From contig JAPKBN010000010.1 in assembly GCA_026421215.1 (NCBI GenBank), forward strand, positions 1 through 54,199: DNA of 54,199 nt. The letters run 5' to 3'. This stretch comes from Dehalococcoidia bacterium. Lineage in GTDB: Bacteria; Chloroflexota; Dehalococcoidia; Lucifugimonadales; Lucifugimonadaceae. The number at the start of each line of letters is the position of its first letter. The first letter of the stretch is position 1. A program made the position numbers and the translations under genes. Shown one piece after another: positions 1-8,576 of the stretch. The notes beneath the pieces were generated by a model, which was given only the letters and a program-made list of their open reading frames with translations, did no database searches and was not told the DNA's origin.

Positions 1-2
1 TA

Positions 3-131
3 ACTGATGAGAAAAGAACAGATCTGGAACAGAAACGAGAAGCCCTCAAGACCGCGTTAGCCGACGGAGAATCCAACCTTCAACCCTTGATAGATGATCT
101 ATACCAGGCAATGGAAACGGCCTGGGACTAG
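3..131 (+). CDS. C-terminal end of an unidentified protein (partial)
   Basis: The window opens inside a reading frame that runs without a stop from base 3 to the TAG at 129-131, giving the last 42 residues of a protein whose start lies outside. The visible part is charged and helix-prone (Lys/Glu/Arg-rich first half, then Leu-Ile-Asp-Asp-Leu and a Trp-Asp end). I do not recognise the family. It points toward the oxidase gene on the other strand, so the two are convergent. It could be an accidental open frame because it is short. Confidence 0.4.
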   Translation, partial: TDEKRTDLEQKREALKTALADGESNLQPLIDDLYQAMETAWD

Positions 132-217
132 ATGTCCAGCCTGCTCGATCGGCGAAACGTCGGCTGAAATTCCAGGCCTGATCCGTCTTCTACCCCTGAA
201 CCGTTAGCTAATGCCCA

Positions 218-1408
218 TCAACGGGCCGCATCAGGCAGAGCGAACTGAGCCTGGTTCGTCTGTCCGGGCCAGGGTTGTTGAAGCATGAGGGATGCGCCTA
301 TCTCACCGAGAGCATCGGCTGCTTTTGCACCGTGCCCGTTGCCGCCAGTTAGGACGACCACTCTGCCGTCGCAAATCGCCTCGGCGTAAGGCCGTAGAGA
401 ATGCGTCTCGCTGGTCACACACGCAGCGGTTACCGAGTCAGAAAGGTCCAGGCCAGGCATCATGCGATGAAGTTCTGCACGGTAGGCATCCGCCATTTCA
501 GGGTCGCCATCAGAGCGTAGCCATTCGTTCAATTCAGTCAGGTTAGAAATTCGCTGGGGGCCTTCTGGACCGCCACCGATCTTCAAGTACTTTTGACCGT
601 CTGGATAGGTAACCGGTGGGTGCCAGTACGTCCGTACTCTTCCATCTCCAGGATGACACCCGACGCTCGGCATTCCATTTAAATCGGGCAACGTTTCGTC
701 ATTTACAGGAACCATCACTATGGTTCGACCGCGCACGTGCAGTGGGAGCAGAATCGGAAGTAAATTATCGAATGTGCTGTATGCCCCAGTAGCCACTATC
801 ACCCGTTCGCACAGCAGGGTCTGCCCTCCTGCCGTGTGCACCTGAACACTATCGTCTCGGACGATCATTTCTACGGCGTGATCGTCGATGATTTCTGCAC
901 CGTGAGAGGAAGCCACAGTACTCATAGCATCTACGTATCGACGCGGATTTATGCGGCCGGCGTCCCGTGGTTGATAACCAATCGTCTCACCCGGTTCGAA
1001 GTGGAAAAACGGAAAGCGCTCATTAGCCTCGTCCCCGGACATGACCTCGGGTCGCCTGCCACTGAAACGTAGAGCGTGATTAGCAGAGCGCTCAACAACT
1101 GCCTCATCGTGATGAATACGCGTGTAACCAATCTCGTCGAAAAAGCCGATGCCAGACGCTTTTTCGAGATCCCGGTAACGGGCTACCGAGGTCGCACCCA
1201 GTTCAGACCAAACCGGGTCCTCATCCAGGGAGTGGGCATTTCGGCCCGCGTCATGATGGCTGGCTTTTGGTACGCCACTGTCCGTTATTGCCATCGCCTC
1301 GGTCGGGCCTAGAACGGCCACGCTGTCGGAGTTCGCTGCAAGGTGCATCGCGGCTGCGGAACCCATGATTCCGCGCCCAATTACGAGATGGCGGTACATA
1401 TCAGTCAT
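218..1408 (-). CDS. FAD-dependent oxidoreductase, DAO / sarcosine-oxidase type
   Basis: Predicted flavin amine or amino-acid oxidase of 396 residues, the usual size for the monomeric sarcosine oxidase / N-methyltryptophan oxidase group. The N-terminus carries a dinucleotide-binding GxGxxG (Gly11, Gly13, Gly16 in VIGRGIMGSAAA), and the C-terminal FAD-binding end reads VLTGGNGHGAKAADALGE. A Cys in AACVTSETHS before that end sits where related oxidases attach flavin covalently; that assignment is inference. Substrate cannot be read from sequence. A second Met at residue 4 is an alternative start. It lies downstream of an M20 peptidase and a luciferase-like oxidoreductase on the same strand (73-base gap), so the three may act in one catabolic route. 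Confidence 0.85.
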   Translation of the reverse strand: MTDMYRHLVIGRGIMGSAAAMHLAANSDSVAVLGPTEAMAITDSGVPKASHHDAGRNAHSLDEDPVWSELGATSVARYRDLEKASGIGFFDEIGYTRIHHDEAVVERSANHALRFSGRRPEVMSGDEANERFPFFHFEPGETIGYQPRDAGRINPRRYVDAMSTVASSHGAEIIDDHAVEMIVRDDSVQVHTAGGQTLLCERVIVATGAYSTFDNLLPILLPLHVRGRTIVMVPVNDETLPDLNGMPSVGCHPGDGRVRTYWHPPVTYPDGQKYLKIGGGPEGPQRISNLTELNEWLRSDGDPEMADAYRAELHRMMPGLDLSDSVTAACVTSETHSLRPYAEAICDGRVVVLTGGNGHGAKAADALGEIGASLMLQQPWPGQTNQAQFALPDAAR

Positions 1409-1481
1409 GTGATTTCAGGGGTAGACCCACAGGCAATTACGACGTGCCCAGAAGATCCGTAATCCTCTAACTAGCCTTGAC

Positions 1482-2843
1482 CTAACTCCCGCCACACATA
1501 TCGTAGGCGAGGGCAATCATGCATTTTGTTGCGGATACCAGGCTTGCGATGCCAACGGATTCGTCGGTCCCGTGAGCTCTTGAGAGCGTTGGGTCGTCGT
1601 CCGGATGTACGCCGCTGAAGCCGTAGGTAACGATGCCCAAATTACGGGTAAACCGGGAGTCGGTGAAGCCGTTGCTGACCGCCGGGACCCACTGGATGTC
1701 GTCCCGAGACACGGCGAGCGACTGCGCTCGCTTGATGGCCTCTGCCAGCTCCGTCTCGAAAGGCGACTCGTTCGGCACGGACATGTAGTCGATATCGTAT
1801 TCAACGCCCGGAATGCCCTCTAGCACCTTGTCCAGCTGTTCGCGTACGTACTCCTCCGTCTGGAACGGCAGCGTGCGAACGTCACATGTCAGTTCGAACA
1901 CTTCCGGCACGCTGTTGCTCTTGATGCCGCCATTGATCATGGTCGGCGTAAGGGTCATCCGGGATAGCGCCCTCAGGATGGTGCCTAACCGGGGATTATC
2001 CTCATTGGCCTGCGCAATTATTGACTCGATATTACCGGGCGTTGGCCGGTCTTCGATGGCAAAGGTACCAAGGTGATTGAAGAATTCGAGCGACGTGTCC
2101 AGGTCCGGTTCATAGCCCTCGATCGCTCCCAGAGCGTTTGCCAGCGCGTAGCTGGAGTTGGTTCCGGTCCATGCAACGGATGCATGCGCACTGACACCCT
2201 TAAATCGGATGTGGACCTCCATGCGTCCCTTCTCGCCTGTACCAAGGAGATAAGCGAGGCTGCTTCCGGTTTCGACCGGTGTGCCGCCGCCCTCGTTCAC
2301 GGCAAACTCGGACTCAAGCGTCTCTGGGTGGTTGTCGGCAAGCCATCCGAATCCCCAGCGGCCACCGTGCTCTTCGTCGGCGCCGCTCACGAGTCGCAGG
2401 CCGTGGGACAGTCGGACATCGTTCCGCTTGAAGATCGCCATCGCCATAAGCTGGCTGGCGAGCAGTGCTTTGCAGTCGGAAGCACCGCGGCCATAAATTC
2501 GGCCACCGGATATTTCCGCCGAGAACGGGTCAAAACGCCACTTGTCCCAGTCTTCAACAGGCACGACGTCCGTGTGAGACATGTACATCAAGCGCGTCTT
2601 CTCATGATCGGCGCCGGGTAGTACGGAGATAATATTGTCCCGACCTTCGTCACGCGCCAGAAGCTGGGAATCTATGCCTTCTTTGGCCAGCCATTCTTTT
2701 ATGTAAACGGCGACATCTGTCTCGTCACCGGTGGGCATGAAGCCGGTGTTAACGGTAGGAATCCTCACCAGCGATTGGTGAAACTCCACGATCTCGTTCG
2801 TGGCCTGGTCCACCTGGTCGAGCAGTGATTGCAGTGATGGCAT
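1482..2843 (-). CDS. M20 family zinc metallopeptidase/deacylase
   Basis: 453-residue amidohydrolase of the M20/M25/M40 family (acetylornithine deacetylase, succinyl-diaminopimelate desuccinylase and dipeptidase relatives). All expected metal and catalytic positions are visible: SHTDVVP (His90, Asp92), YGRGASDCK (Asp123), GADEEHGG (catalytic Glu157, metal Glu158), VNEGGG (Glu184) and a C-terminal SRAHGTDESVG His. The dimerisation lid domain falls between about 200 and 330. There is no signal peptide, so it should be cytosolic. An AGGAA motif stands 5 bases before the ATG. With no arginine or lysine biosynthesis genes nearby, I read it as a general N-acyl amino-acid or carboxypeptidase-like enzyme rather than ArgE or DapE. 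Confidence 0.88.
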   Translation of the reverse strand: MPSLQSLLDQVDQATNEIVEFHQSLVRIPTVNTGFMPTGDETDVAVYIKEWLAKEGIDSQLLARDEGRDNIISVLPGADHEKTRLMYMSHTDVVPVEDWDKWRFDPFSAEISGGRIYGRGASDCKALLASQLMAMAIFKRNDVRLSHGLRLVSGADEEHGGRWGFGWLADNHPETLESEFAVNEGGGTPVETGSSLAYLLGTGEKGRMEVHIRFKGVSAHASVAWTGTNSSYALANALGAIEGYEPDLDTSLEFFNHLGTFAIEDRPTPGNIESIIAQANEDNPRLGTILRALSRMTLTPTMINGGIKSNSVPEVFELTCDVRTLPFQTEEYVREQLDKVLEGIPGVEYDIDYMSVPNESPFETELAEAIKRAQSLAVSRDDIQWVPAVSNGFTDSRFTRNLGIVTYGFSGVHPDDDPTLSRAHGTDESVGIASLVSATKCMIALAYDMCGGS

Positions 2844-2911
2844 ATTAGTTCCTGTCGGTACTCATAAATGCGGCCATTTGAATAGGAAATCCTACTCATT
2901 TTCGAGGGGGT

Positions 2912-4090
2912 TTAAATTCTTACATCCAGGTTGGTGTGATCTCCGCCGGCCGGGTATTCGTCTTTCAAGTTCCGACCGAGAACCACGGGAAGTGTCCCCG
3001 CAGCACGAGCATCCTGAGTCCGTTCCCACTCTCTTCTCAGGTCAGCGGAATGACCGCGGAAGTGCGGAATAACGTAACGGGCAAATAGCTCCATGGAGTA
3101 ACGACTTTTCTCATGTGGAACCCATTCGTGAGTGGTGATCATCACCCCTCCCAGGCCCCCAACCTCTTCATCCAAAGCTTCCAGTTGCTCGATAGCATCG
3201 TCCGGGGTTCCGACAATCCATCGGCGCCGTTTGACGACAAACTCCGGAGTAATGTCTTCTTCGGGTTGATCAGGAGACTCCGCCCAACCAGCACTGCCAT
3301 TGATCACAAAGAAGTAATCGTGCACATCACGCTGTATCGATTGCTCAACATCTGCCCAGGCCTGTTCCCTCGTGTCCGCCAGGTACACATACGTGGCAAT
3401 TCGAGTGTCTTCTCTTTCCACGCTGTAACCATGTGATTCAGCTGCCGCCTTCAAACGTGGGTAATGTTCCCGAAACGGCAGGGCTGGCGGTGGTGCCTGG
3501 GCCGACGGTGAGAAGATCATCATCCCGTACTTGCCGGCAAGGTCGAGCGAACCCGTGCTTCCGGAGGTCGCCATAGCCATTTTTAAGCGTGGTTGCTGGT
3601 AAGAACGTAGCTGTAACGCCATTCCTCTCAAGTTCCAGAACTTACCCTCGTAGTCGATAGGATCTGGTGATTCGAGGAGTTTGACCATGATATCCACCGA
3701 CTCCTCAAGCATCGGGCGCAGCTTGGTCGGTGGAATATTGAATAGTTTGACATCAGACGGAAGACCGCATGGTCCGAGGCCTAGTATCACTCGACCTTTC
3801 GAAAGATGGTCGAGGAAGGCGAAACGCTCTGCAAGTTCAAACGGGTGATGGAAAGGCGCACTGACTACTGAAGTGCCAAGTTTTATGACGCTGGTCAGCC
3901 CGCTCGCCTTGGCCAGAAACATGTCTGGAGCCGGAATGTTTTCCCATGCAGCCGTGTGGTGCTCACCAACAAAGAACTCGTCATAACCGAGTTGTTCTGC
4001 ATAAAGAAGAAGATCCAAGTCACGATCAAATGCAAGCGACGGACTTTCCGTCGGCAGATGTAACGGCATCATAAAAAATGCGAATTTCAA
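2912..4090 (-). CDS. Luciferase-like (LLM class) flavin-dependent oxidoreductase
   Basis: FMN/F420-dependent monooxygenase of the bacterial luciferase fold, 392 residues from a TTG start. An open frame continues upstream to 4210, but translation most likely begins at the TTG at 4090: GGAGG stands 10 bases before it and the product then starts MKFAFFMMPLHLPTESP, which is how this family begins. Family marks include the early beta strand, GYDEFFVGEHHT near residue 45, PFHHPFELAERFAFLDHLSKG and a glycine-rich LGLGPCGLPSD. The C-terminal part (after about 300) matches the long subgroup. Members oxidise small organic substrates such as alkanes, aldehydes, sulfonates or xenobiotics; the substrate here is unknown. 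The M20 peptidase follows about 70 bases downstream. Confidence 0.88.
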   Translation of the reverse strand: MKFAFFMMPLHLPTESPSLAFDRDLDLLLYAEQLGYDEFFVGEHHTAAWENIPAPDMFLAKASGLTSVIKLGTSVVSAPFHHPFELAERFAFLDHLSKGRVILGLGPCGLPSDVKLFNIPPTKLRPMLEESVDIMVKLLESPDPIDYEGKFWNLRGMALQLRSYQQPRLKMAMATSGSTGSLDLAGKYGMMIFSPSAQAPPPALPFREHYPRLKAAAESHGYSVEREDTRIATYVYLADTREQAWADVEQSIQRDVHDYFFVINGSAGWAESPDQPEEDITPEFVVKRRRWIVGTPDDAIEQLEALDEEVGGLGGVMITTHEWVPHEKSRYSMELFARYVIPHFRGHSADLRREWERTQDARAAGTLPVVLGRNLKDEYPAGGDHTNLDVRI

Positions 4091-4458
4091 GGCCCGGGTT
4101 CCTCCATCGTTCTTGAATACGTGCCTGCAAAGCAGGCGAAAAAGCGCTCTGGCTGACGATGGCGAAGCGTAGCACCTCCCGAAGCCAGATGGTGGGATGT
4201 ATAGGACCACACCCCATAGGAGCGGAGATTGCTACGCCTGACCCCCTCCAGAAGGATCACCCCGAGCCGTCTCACGAACACAAACCACAAGATTACGGTT
4301 AAACGGAACCGTGTGAACTGGTCGTAACGCGTCGCGGGCGCGGCGTGCGCTTCAGTGGGTTGCATCAATAGCATTCCCGCAGAAGATTGACATCCGATGG
4401 GAAGAACCCGGTGACGGGCCCAACCGCGCGAGAGACACACCACACACGGTACGCAACT
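4091..4458. other. Gene-poor stretch between divergent genes
   Basis: 368 bases between the TTG start of the luciferase-like gene and the ATG of the small membrane protein. It should hold the promoters for both directions. I see no convincing -35/-10 pair, no hairpin and no RNA gene. Open frames across it (one extends the oxidoreductase N-terminus, another runs on the minus strand to 4443) have composition typical of non-coding frames. Confidence 0.4.
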
Positions 4459-4674
4459 ATGAACCAGTCTCCAGAATTAACGATCACTTCGGTTACCGGT
4501 GCCGAGGCATCGAACCATGTGCACGTAATAGTCGTCTCGCCAATCTTGATATTTGGCTATTACATTGCCTTGTTCGGCGCATTGATCGCCGTTATCGGAG
4601 AGGCATCGCTGTTGACGCGCCTGACCCGGCGCATTGGTTCTGACGCCCCCGAAAATGAGTCGGCGGCGGACTGA
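4459..4674 (+). CDS. Small single-span membrane protein, unknown
   Basis: 71-residue protein beginning MNQSPELTITSVTGAE. One hydrophobic segment (about residues 21-46, VHVIVVSPILIFGYYIALF onward) is followed by a basic stretch (LTRLTRRIG) and an acidic tail, so the positive-inside rule puts the C-terminus in the cytoplasm. I do not recognise the family. Its stop codon overlaps the start of the following lipoprotein gene as TGATG, which implies coupled translation and argues that it is a real gene. An in-frame TTG at 4387 would add 24 residues, but that extension looks non-coding. No strong ribosome site precedes the ATG. Confidence 0.55.
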   Translation: MNQSPELTITSVTGAEASNHVHVIVVSPILIFGYYIALFGALIAVIGEASLLTRLTRRIGSDAPENESAAD

Positions 4675-5714
4675 TGGGAGTGCAATCGATGAGACGGGCC
4701 ATGTTCTTGTCCAGGTTCTCCCTGGCGTTAATTACAGGAAGCGCTCTGGCGCTGGCTATGATCGCTTGCTCCACCGCAGGTGCAAGCAATGACATTGTTT
4801 TCACGTCCGAGCGTGATAGCGATAATCCCGACATCTACACCGTCTCCGGCTCCGGCGGAGAGGTGAAAAGGCTGACCAATACGTCCGCAACCGAGAAGGA
4901 TCCGAAATGGTCAACTGCCCGGGACAAGATTGCTTTCCTTTCCGATCGCGGTGACAACTTTGAGTTGTACATCATGGATAGCGAGGGAGAGTCTGAGCAA
5001 GTCGCGGTGGGCGGTGATGGAGAGCGCAAAGCGTTTGCATGGGGGCCGAACGGAAATCGTATGGCGTACGTCTCGGACCATGAGGGCAAGGACTTCATCT
5101 ACGTAATGGACCTGGCACTCAATCAGAAGTTCCGCCTGTCGACCATAGACGCGCCGCAGTCTCTTGGCAGCTGGTCGCCGGACGGTGAATGGATCGTCTT
5201 CTCTGTGCTCAATGGTGACCAGCAGGGTATCCATCGTAAGAACCCCGGCGGTGTAGATGAGGTCCAGTTGACCGAAAACGCTGACTCTGACCCGATCTAC
5301 TCACCCGATGGCAAATCTATCGCCTTCATTTCCAACCGTGACACCGACGCGACTGAAATTTACATCATGACTGATGAGGGAGACGACGAACGAAATCTCA
5401 CCCGTAAATCAGGCGCCGACTTTGACTTTGACTGGGCGCCGGATAGCAAGAGCCTTGTGTTTGTTACAGAACGTGAAGGCGAAGGGGTGCCGGAGATATT
5501 CGTGGTCGCCACCGGTGGCGAAGACGACGACCCTGTGCGGTTAACCACCAATAACTCGATCGAGACGAATCCTCGCTTCTCGCCGAGCGGCAGCAGAATT
5601 GTTTTCGTTTCCGACAGCGACGGGGATTCAGATATTTTCTCGATGCGACGCGACGGAACAGCGCAGGAGCGGATCACGGCCACAGACGAAGATGACCAGT
5701 CTCCTGACTGGTAA
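4674..5714 (+). CDS. TolB-like beta-propeller lipoprotein (PD40/WD40-like repeats)
   Basis: 346 residues, probably exported and lipid-anchored. The N-terminus has basic residues, a hydrophobic run and a lipobox-like LALAMIAC, so Cys would be the first residue of the mature protein. The rest is a series of six or so PD40 repeats of the TolB type, visible as recurring phrases: DIYTVSGSGGEVKRLT, DKIAFLSDRGDNFELYIMD, KSIAFISNRD, SKSLVFVTEREG, SRIVFVSDSDGDSDIFSM, ending DEDDQSPDW. Such propellers bind partner proteins or ligands at the outer face. There is no TolA/Pal context, so it is not a proven TolB. An alternative start at 4689 has GGGAG 8 bases upstream. It is translationally coupled to the small membrane protein before it. 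Confidence 0.82.
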   Translation: MGVQSMRRAMFLSRFSLALITGSALALAMIACSTAGASNDIVFTSERDSDNPDIYTVSGSGGEVKRLTNTSATEKDPKWSTARDKIAFLSDRGDNFELYIMDSEGESEQVAVGGDGERKAFAWGPNGNRMAYVSDHEGKDFIYVMDLALNQKFRLSTIDAPQSLGSWSPDGEWIVFSVLNGDQQGIHRKNPGGVDEVQLTENADSDPIYSPDGKSIAFISNRDTDATEIYIMTDEGDDERNLTRKSGADFDFDWAPDSKSLVFVTEREGEGVPEIFVVATGGEDDDPVRLTTNNSIETNPRFSPSGSRIVFVSDSDGDSDIFSMRRDGTAQERITATDEDDQSPDW

Positions 5715-5870
5715 GTGAGCGTTGTCTGCGGCGTATATGAGTGTTTGTTAACGGCGGCGGCACCGAACCCAGAGTCCACGATCTAGGGGACGGATACGGC
5801 CACCTCGCCACAGGATATGGATCATGACCTGCCGAACGGGAGTTTCCTGAATCGAGTTCAAGATGGACTG

Positions 5871-6593
5871 TTACGCCACGTCCATTCGGGTCAGCCGTCG
5901 TATCGTGAGCGCTACGAAGAGCGCCACCACGATTCCGGCTGCCGCTAGGGCCTGGGACAGGGTCAAGGTTGCCGTGTCTCCGGCGAATTGGATCTCGTCA
6001 AATCCGTGGATCGTCGCCTCGGTGTAGTGGCGGATGCTGAGCCATCGGACGCCCTGCAAGAAGCCTACTATGGCCGCTTCCCACACGAACACGTAGACGA
6101 GTCCGACCGCCAGCGCGTGGCTCGTCATGAGTCCGGCCCACGTAAAAATGGAGGTGTACGCGAGCACACCCACCGCCAGCCCGACTGCTGCGGCTACCGA
6201 CGTGGTAACGCTCCCTTCAGGGACGATAACCGTTGTGAGCACTCCGCTGCCGATGACCACGACTCCGGCGACGGTTATCGTCGCCAGGAATTTTGGCAGG
6301 ATGATCCCCCACCGGGGGACAGGTTTCAGGAACAGATATGTCATCGTCTGATCTTCAATCTCGTGCCCGAGGGACGCGGTACCGAGGACGACGGTGACGA
6401 TGGGAAGTACAGCGGAAATCACCATAGGGCCCATCAGGAAGTCGTCGCGGAACGAAACCAGATCCTCGGTATCCGGAGGAAAGATCGCCGCTACGACGGA
6501 CAGTGCGATGGGGACGGACGCTATGAATAAAAGGATAAGCAACCGTTTTGGCCGCAACATCTGCGTGAGTGAAAGCTTGTAAATCGTCAACAT
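5871..6593 (-). CDS. ABC-2 type exporter permease
   Basis: 240-residue integral membrane protein with about six hydrophobic segments (for example LLILLFIASVPIALSVVAAI near residue 20 and VISAVLPIVTVVLGTASLGH near 60). The motif GHEIEDQTMTYLFLKPVPR after the second segment is typical of ABC-2/CcmB-like permeases. It is the last gene of a four-gene minus-strand operon, 15 bases after its ATPase (6609-7589). The cargo is unknown; a lipid, peptide or antibiotic-like compound is usual for this class. Confidence 0.82.
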   Translation of the reverse strand: MLTIYKLSLTQMLRPKRLLILLFIASVPIALSVVAAIFPPDTEDLVSFRDDFLMGPMVISAVLPIVTVVLGTASLGHEIEDQTMTYLFLKPVPRWGIILPKFLATITVAGVVVIGSGVLTTVIVPEGSVTTSVAAAVGLAVGVLAYTSIFTWAGLMTSHALAVGLVYVFVWEAAIVGFLQGVRWLSIRHYTEATIHGFDEIQFAGDTATLTLSQALAAAGIVVALFVALTIRRLTRMDVA

Positions 6594-6608
6594 CGGTAGA
6601 TGCCCGCC

Positions 6609-7589
6609 CTATCGGTCCGCAAGGTACGTGAACACGCTTTCCAAAGAGTCGTCCAGTGGATCGACCCGAGTCAGTCGTATCCCAAGCGCCTGTGCGGCTT
6701 TTGGAATGGCAAGTTGCAGTTCCCGCACGCTGCGACTCAATATCTGGATATGCCCTTCGCCGTCCATCGATATCGACTCAACAGATGGTTCGGTTATCAG
6801 TCCGGCGGCGAGTGTGCGAACGTCTGAAGCCCCAACCCGGACGATGTAAGGGCGATCGCTCAGTTTCTGCCGGATCACGTGATAGTCGCCCGAAGCTGCG
6901 AGCTTGCCGTATACGAGGAGCAGGATCCGATCGGCGACGGCCTCTACCTCCTCGAGGATGTGGGAGGAGATCACGATGGTTCGGCCTTCCGAAGCCAGCC
7001 TGACCATCAACTCCTGGAACTCGATGCGCTGCCGAGGGTCGGAGCCGCTGAGGGGTTCATCCAGCAAAAGTATTTCGGGATCGTGGACCATGACGGCGGC
7101 GAGCCGCATCCGCTGCTTCATGCCGCGGGAGTATTCGCCTATTGACCGATCCTGAGCATTCTGCATGTCGACCTGTTCGATCGACCGTGCCACGGCGGTT
7201 TTGACATCCGGCACCTGCTGTAATCGAGCATTCAACTCGACAAAAGCACGTCCGGTCATGAAATCGTACGTCGACTGGTGCTCCGGCATCACACCGATGC
7301 GACGATAAAGCTCGGGGTTATTACGTACGGGTTCGCCAAACACCTTTATCTCGCCGCCGGATGGTCGGGTCAGGCCGCAGATCATTCTCAGAAGCGTGGT
7401 CTTGCCGGCGCCGTTAGGTCCAAGCAGGCCGGTCAGCCCGGGTCGGACTTCAAGAGATACGTCGTTGACGGAAACGACATCTCCAAACCATTTGGAGACG
7501 TTGCTGGCCGTGATCGTCGGTTCCACTCTTGAGTTGGCGACCTCCTCCCCCGGTTCGATGGCGACCGGTTGATTATCGGATAACGTCAT
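6609..7589 (-). CDS. ABC transporter ATP-binding protein (pairs with 5871-6593)
   Basis: 326-residue ATPase for ABC-2 exporters. Walker A GLLGPNGAGKTTLL (about residue 53), signature YSRGMKQRMRLA (an unusual SRGMK instead of LSGGQ, but common in this subfamily), Walker B EILLLDEPLSGSDP and the switch His in VISSHILEE are all present. The last 100 residues form the extra C-terminal domain seen in drug and lipid exporters. The ATG at 7589 has a GGGGG tract 7 bases upstream and lies 3 bases after the stop of the preceding permease, so the genes are co-translated. Confidence 0.9.
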   Translation of the reverse strand: MTLSDNQPVAIEPGEEVANSRVEPTITASNVSKWFGDVVSVNDVSLEVRPGLTGLLGPNGAGKTTLLRMICGLTRPSGGEIKVFGEPVRNNPELYRRIGVMPEHQSTYDFMTGRAFVELNARLQQVPDVKTAVARSIEQVDMQNAQDRSIGEYSRGMKQRMRLAAVMVHDPEILLLDEPLSGSDPRQRIEFQELMVRLASEGRTIVISSHILEEVEAVADRILLLVYGKLAASGDYHVIRQKLSDRPYIVRVGASDVRTLAAGLITEPSVESISMDGEGHIQILSRSVRELQLAIPKAAQALGIRLTRVDPLDDSLESVFTYLADR

Positions 7590-7592
7590 CGC

Positions 7593-8576
7593 TCATCCCC
7601 CAAATTTCCTGTACCGAAACACCGTTATTCCGAACGCACCGGCGATAACCGCGGCAATTGTCATAGCGCTGTACCAGGGCGAAACCGGGAAGTGTGCCCG
7701 ATCACCAAATGTCCAACGAGAAACCCCGTCTATCATCGTATCCGGGAGTATCAGCAGATGAATGTAATGAGCGGCGTCACCGTCAGGGGCCTGTACTTCT
7801 TCATCGCCATAATTTCCTACCGCTCCGTGTTCTTCCCTGTCCTGATCTGAGGTTAGTATCTCTCCTCCGAATCCACCGATCGCGGCCGTGATAAAAACAA
7901 AAGCGATCACTCCGGCTGAGGCGAAAGCACGGCGGGATGTAAGGGACGCAGCAGCCATGGCAAGGCTCGTCATGAAGGCGGCAAGGATAAGGCCGATGGC
8001 GAAGATGGCCCACAGGTCACGACCGTGGTCCTTTATGTATCCCAAAGGGCTATCGTCGGACAGGACGAAAGAGAGATACAGCAAGGCTTGCGGAACAATC
8101 GTGAAGGCCATCGCAAATGTGAAAAATGCCAGCCATCGAGCGATTGCGTAATCGAGCGATTTCAGAGGACGGACGGCGTACAGGGAGAGCACGGAGTTGC
8201 GTTTGTCTGGACTGAGCAAGGCCGGGCCTACAATCGCCGCAAAGAGCAACAAGATGATGAAGGTAAGGACGTAATAGTCCTCGTGCTTGGGTAGTGGGAT
8301 TTCATCGGTTTCCCCGCCGAATGAGGACATGAAACCTGCGACCGAGATGATGAAGATCGCCGGACCGAGTACAAGCAGGCCAAAGATTCCGCACATCATC
8401 TTGGCAGCGACGCCCCGACCGAGACCGAGCACGGAGCGAATTCCGTCATCGTAGACCGCCATGAAGGCCTTGCCCCGGCCTCCTCTCGGACCATCGTAGT
8501 GACGGTACCCGAGGTCGAAGACTTCTCCCTCTCGCTGCTCCAGACCGACGACATGTCCACTCACCGGCGCGTTCAA
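7593..8576 (-). CDS. ABC-2 type exporter permease
   Basis: 327-residue membrane protein with about six spans, beginning with a 40-residue cytoplasmic segment (LGYRHYDGPRGGRGKAFM) that is a recognised start for a group of ABC-2 permeases. A large hydrophilic loop (about 245-290, acidic) separates the last two spans and probably faces outside. Translation starts at TTG at 8576; the overlap TTGA joins it to the stop of the upstream ATPase, so the two are coupled. It should form an exporter with the ATPase at 8573-9475. Confidence 0.83.
   Translation of the reverse strand: MNAPVSGHVVGLEQREGEVFDLGYRHYDGPRGGRGKAFMAVYDDGIRSVLGLGRGVAAKMMCGIFGLLVLGPAIFIISVAGFMSSFGGETDEIPLPKHEDYYVLTFIILLLFAAIVGPALLSPDKRNSVLSLYAVRPLKSLDYAIARWLAFFTFAMAFTIVPQALLYLSFVLSDDSPLGYIKDHGRDLWAIFAIGLILAAFMTSLAMAAASLTSRRAFASAGVIAFVFITAAIGGFGGEILTSDQDREEHGAVGNYGDEEVQAPDGDAAHYIHLLILPDTMIDGVSRWTFGDRAHFPVSPWYSAMTIAAVIAGAFGITVFRYRKFGG

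Noticed and set aside
4091-4210. 40-residue N-terminal extension of the luciferase-like protein
   Set aside because: The family starts at MKFAFFMMP and a GGAGG site points to the TTG at 4090.
4674-5714. True TolB of the Tol-Pal system
   Set aside because: The propeller repeats fit, but it has a lipobox instead of a plain signal peptide, lacks the TolB N-terminal domain and has no tol/pal neighbours.
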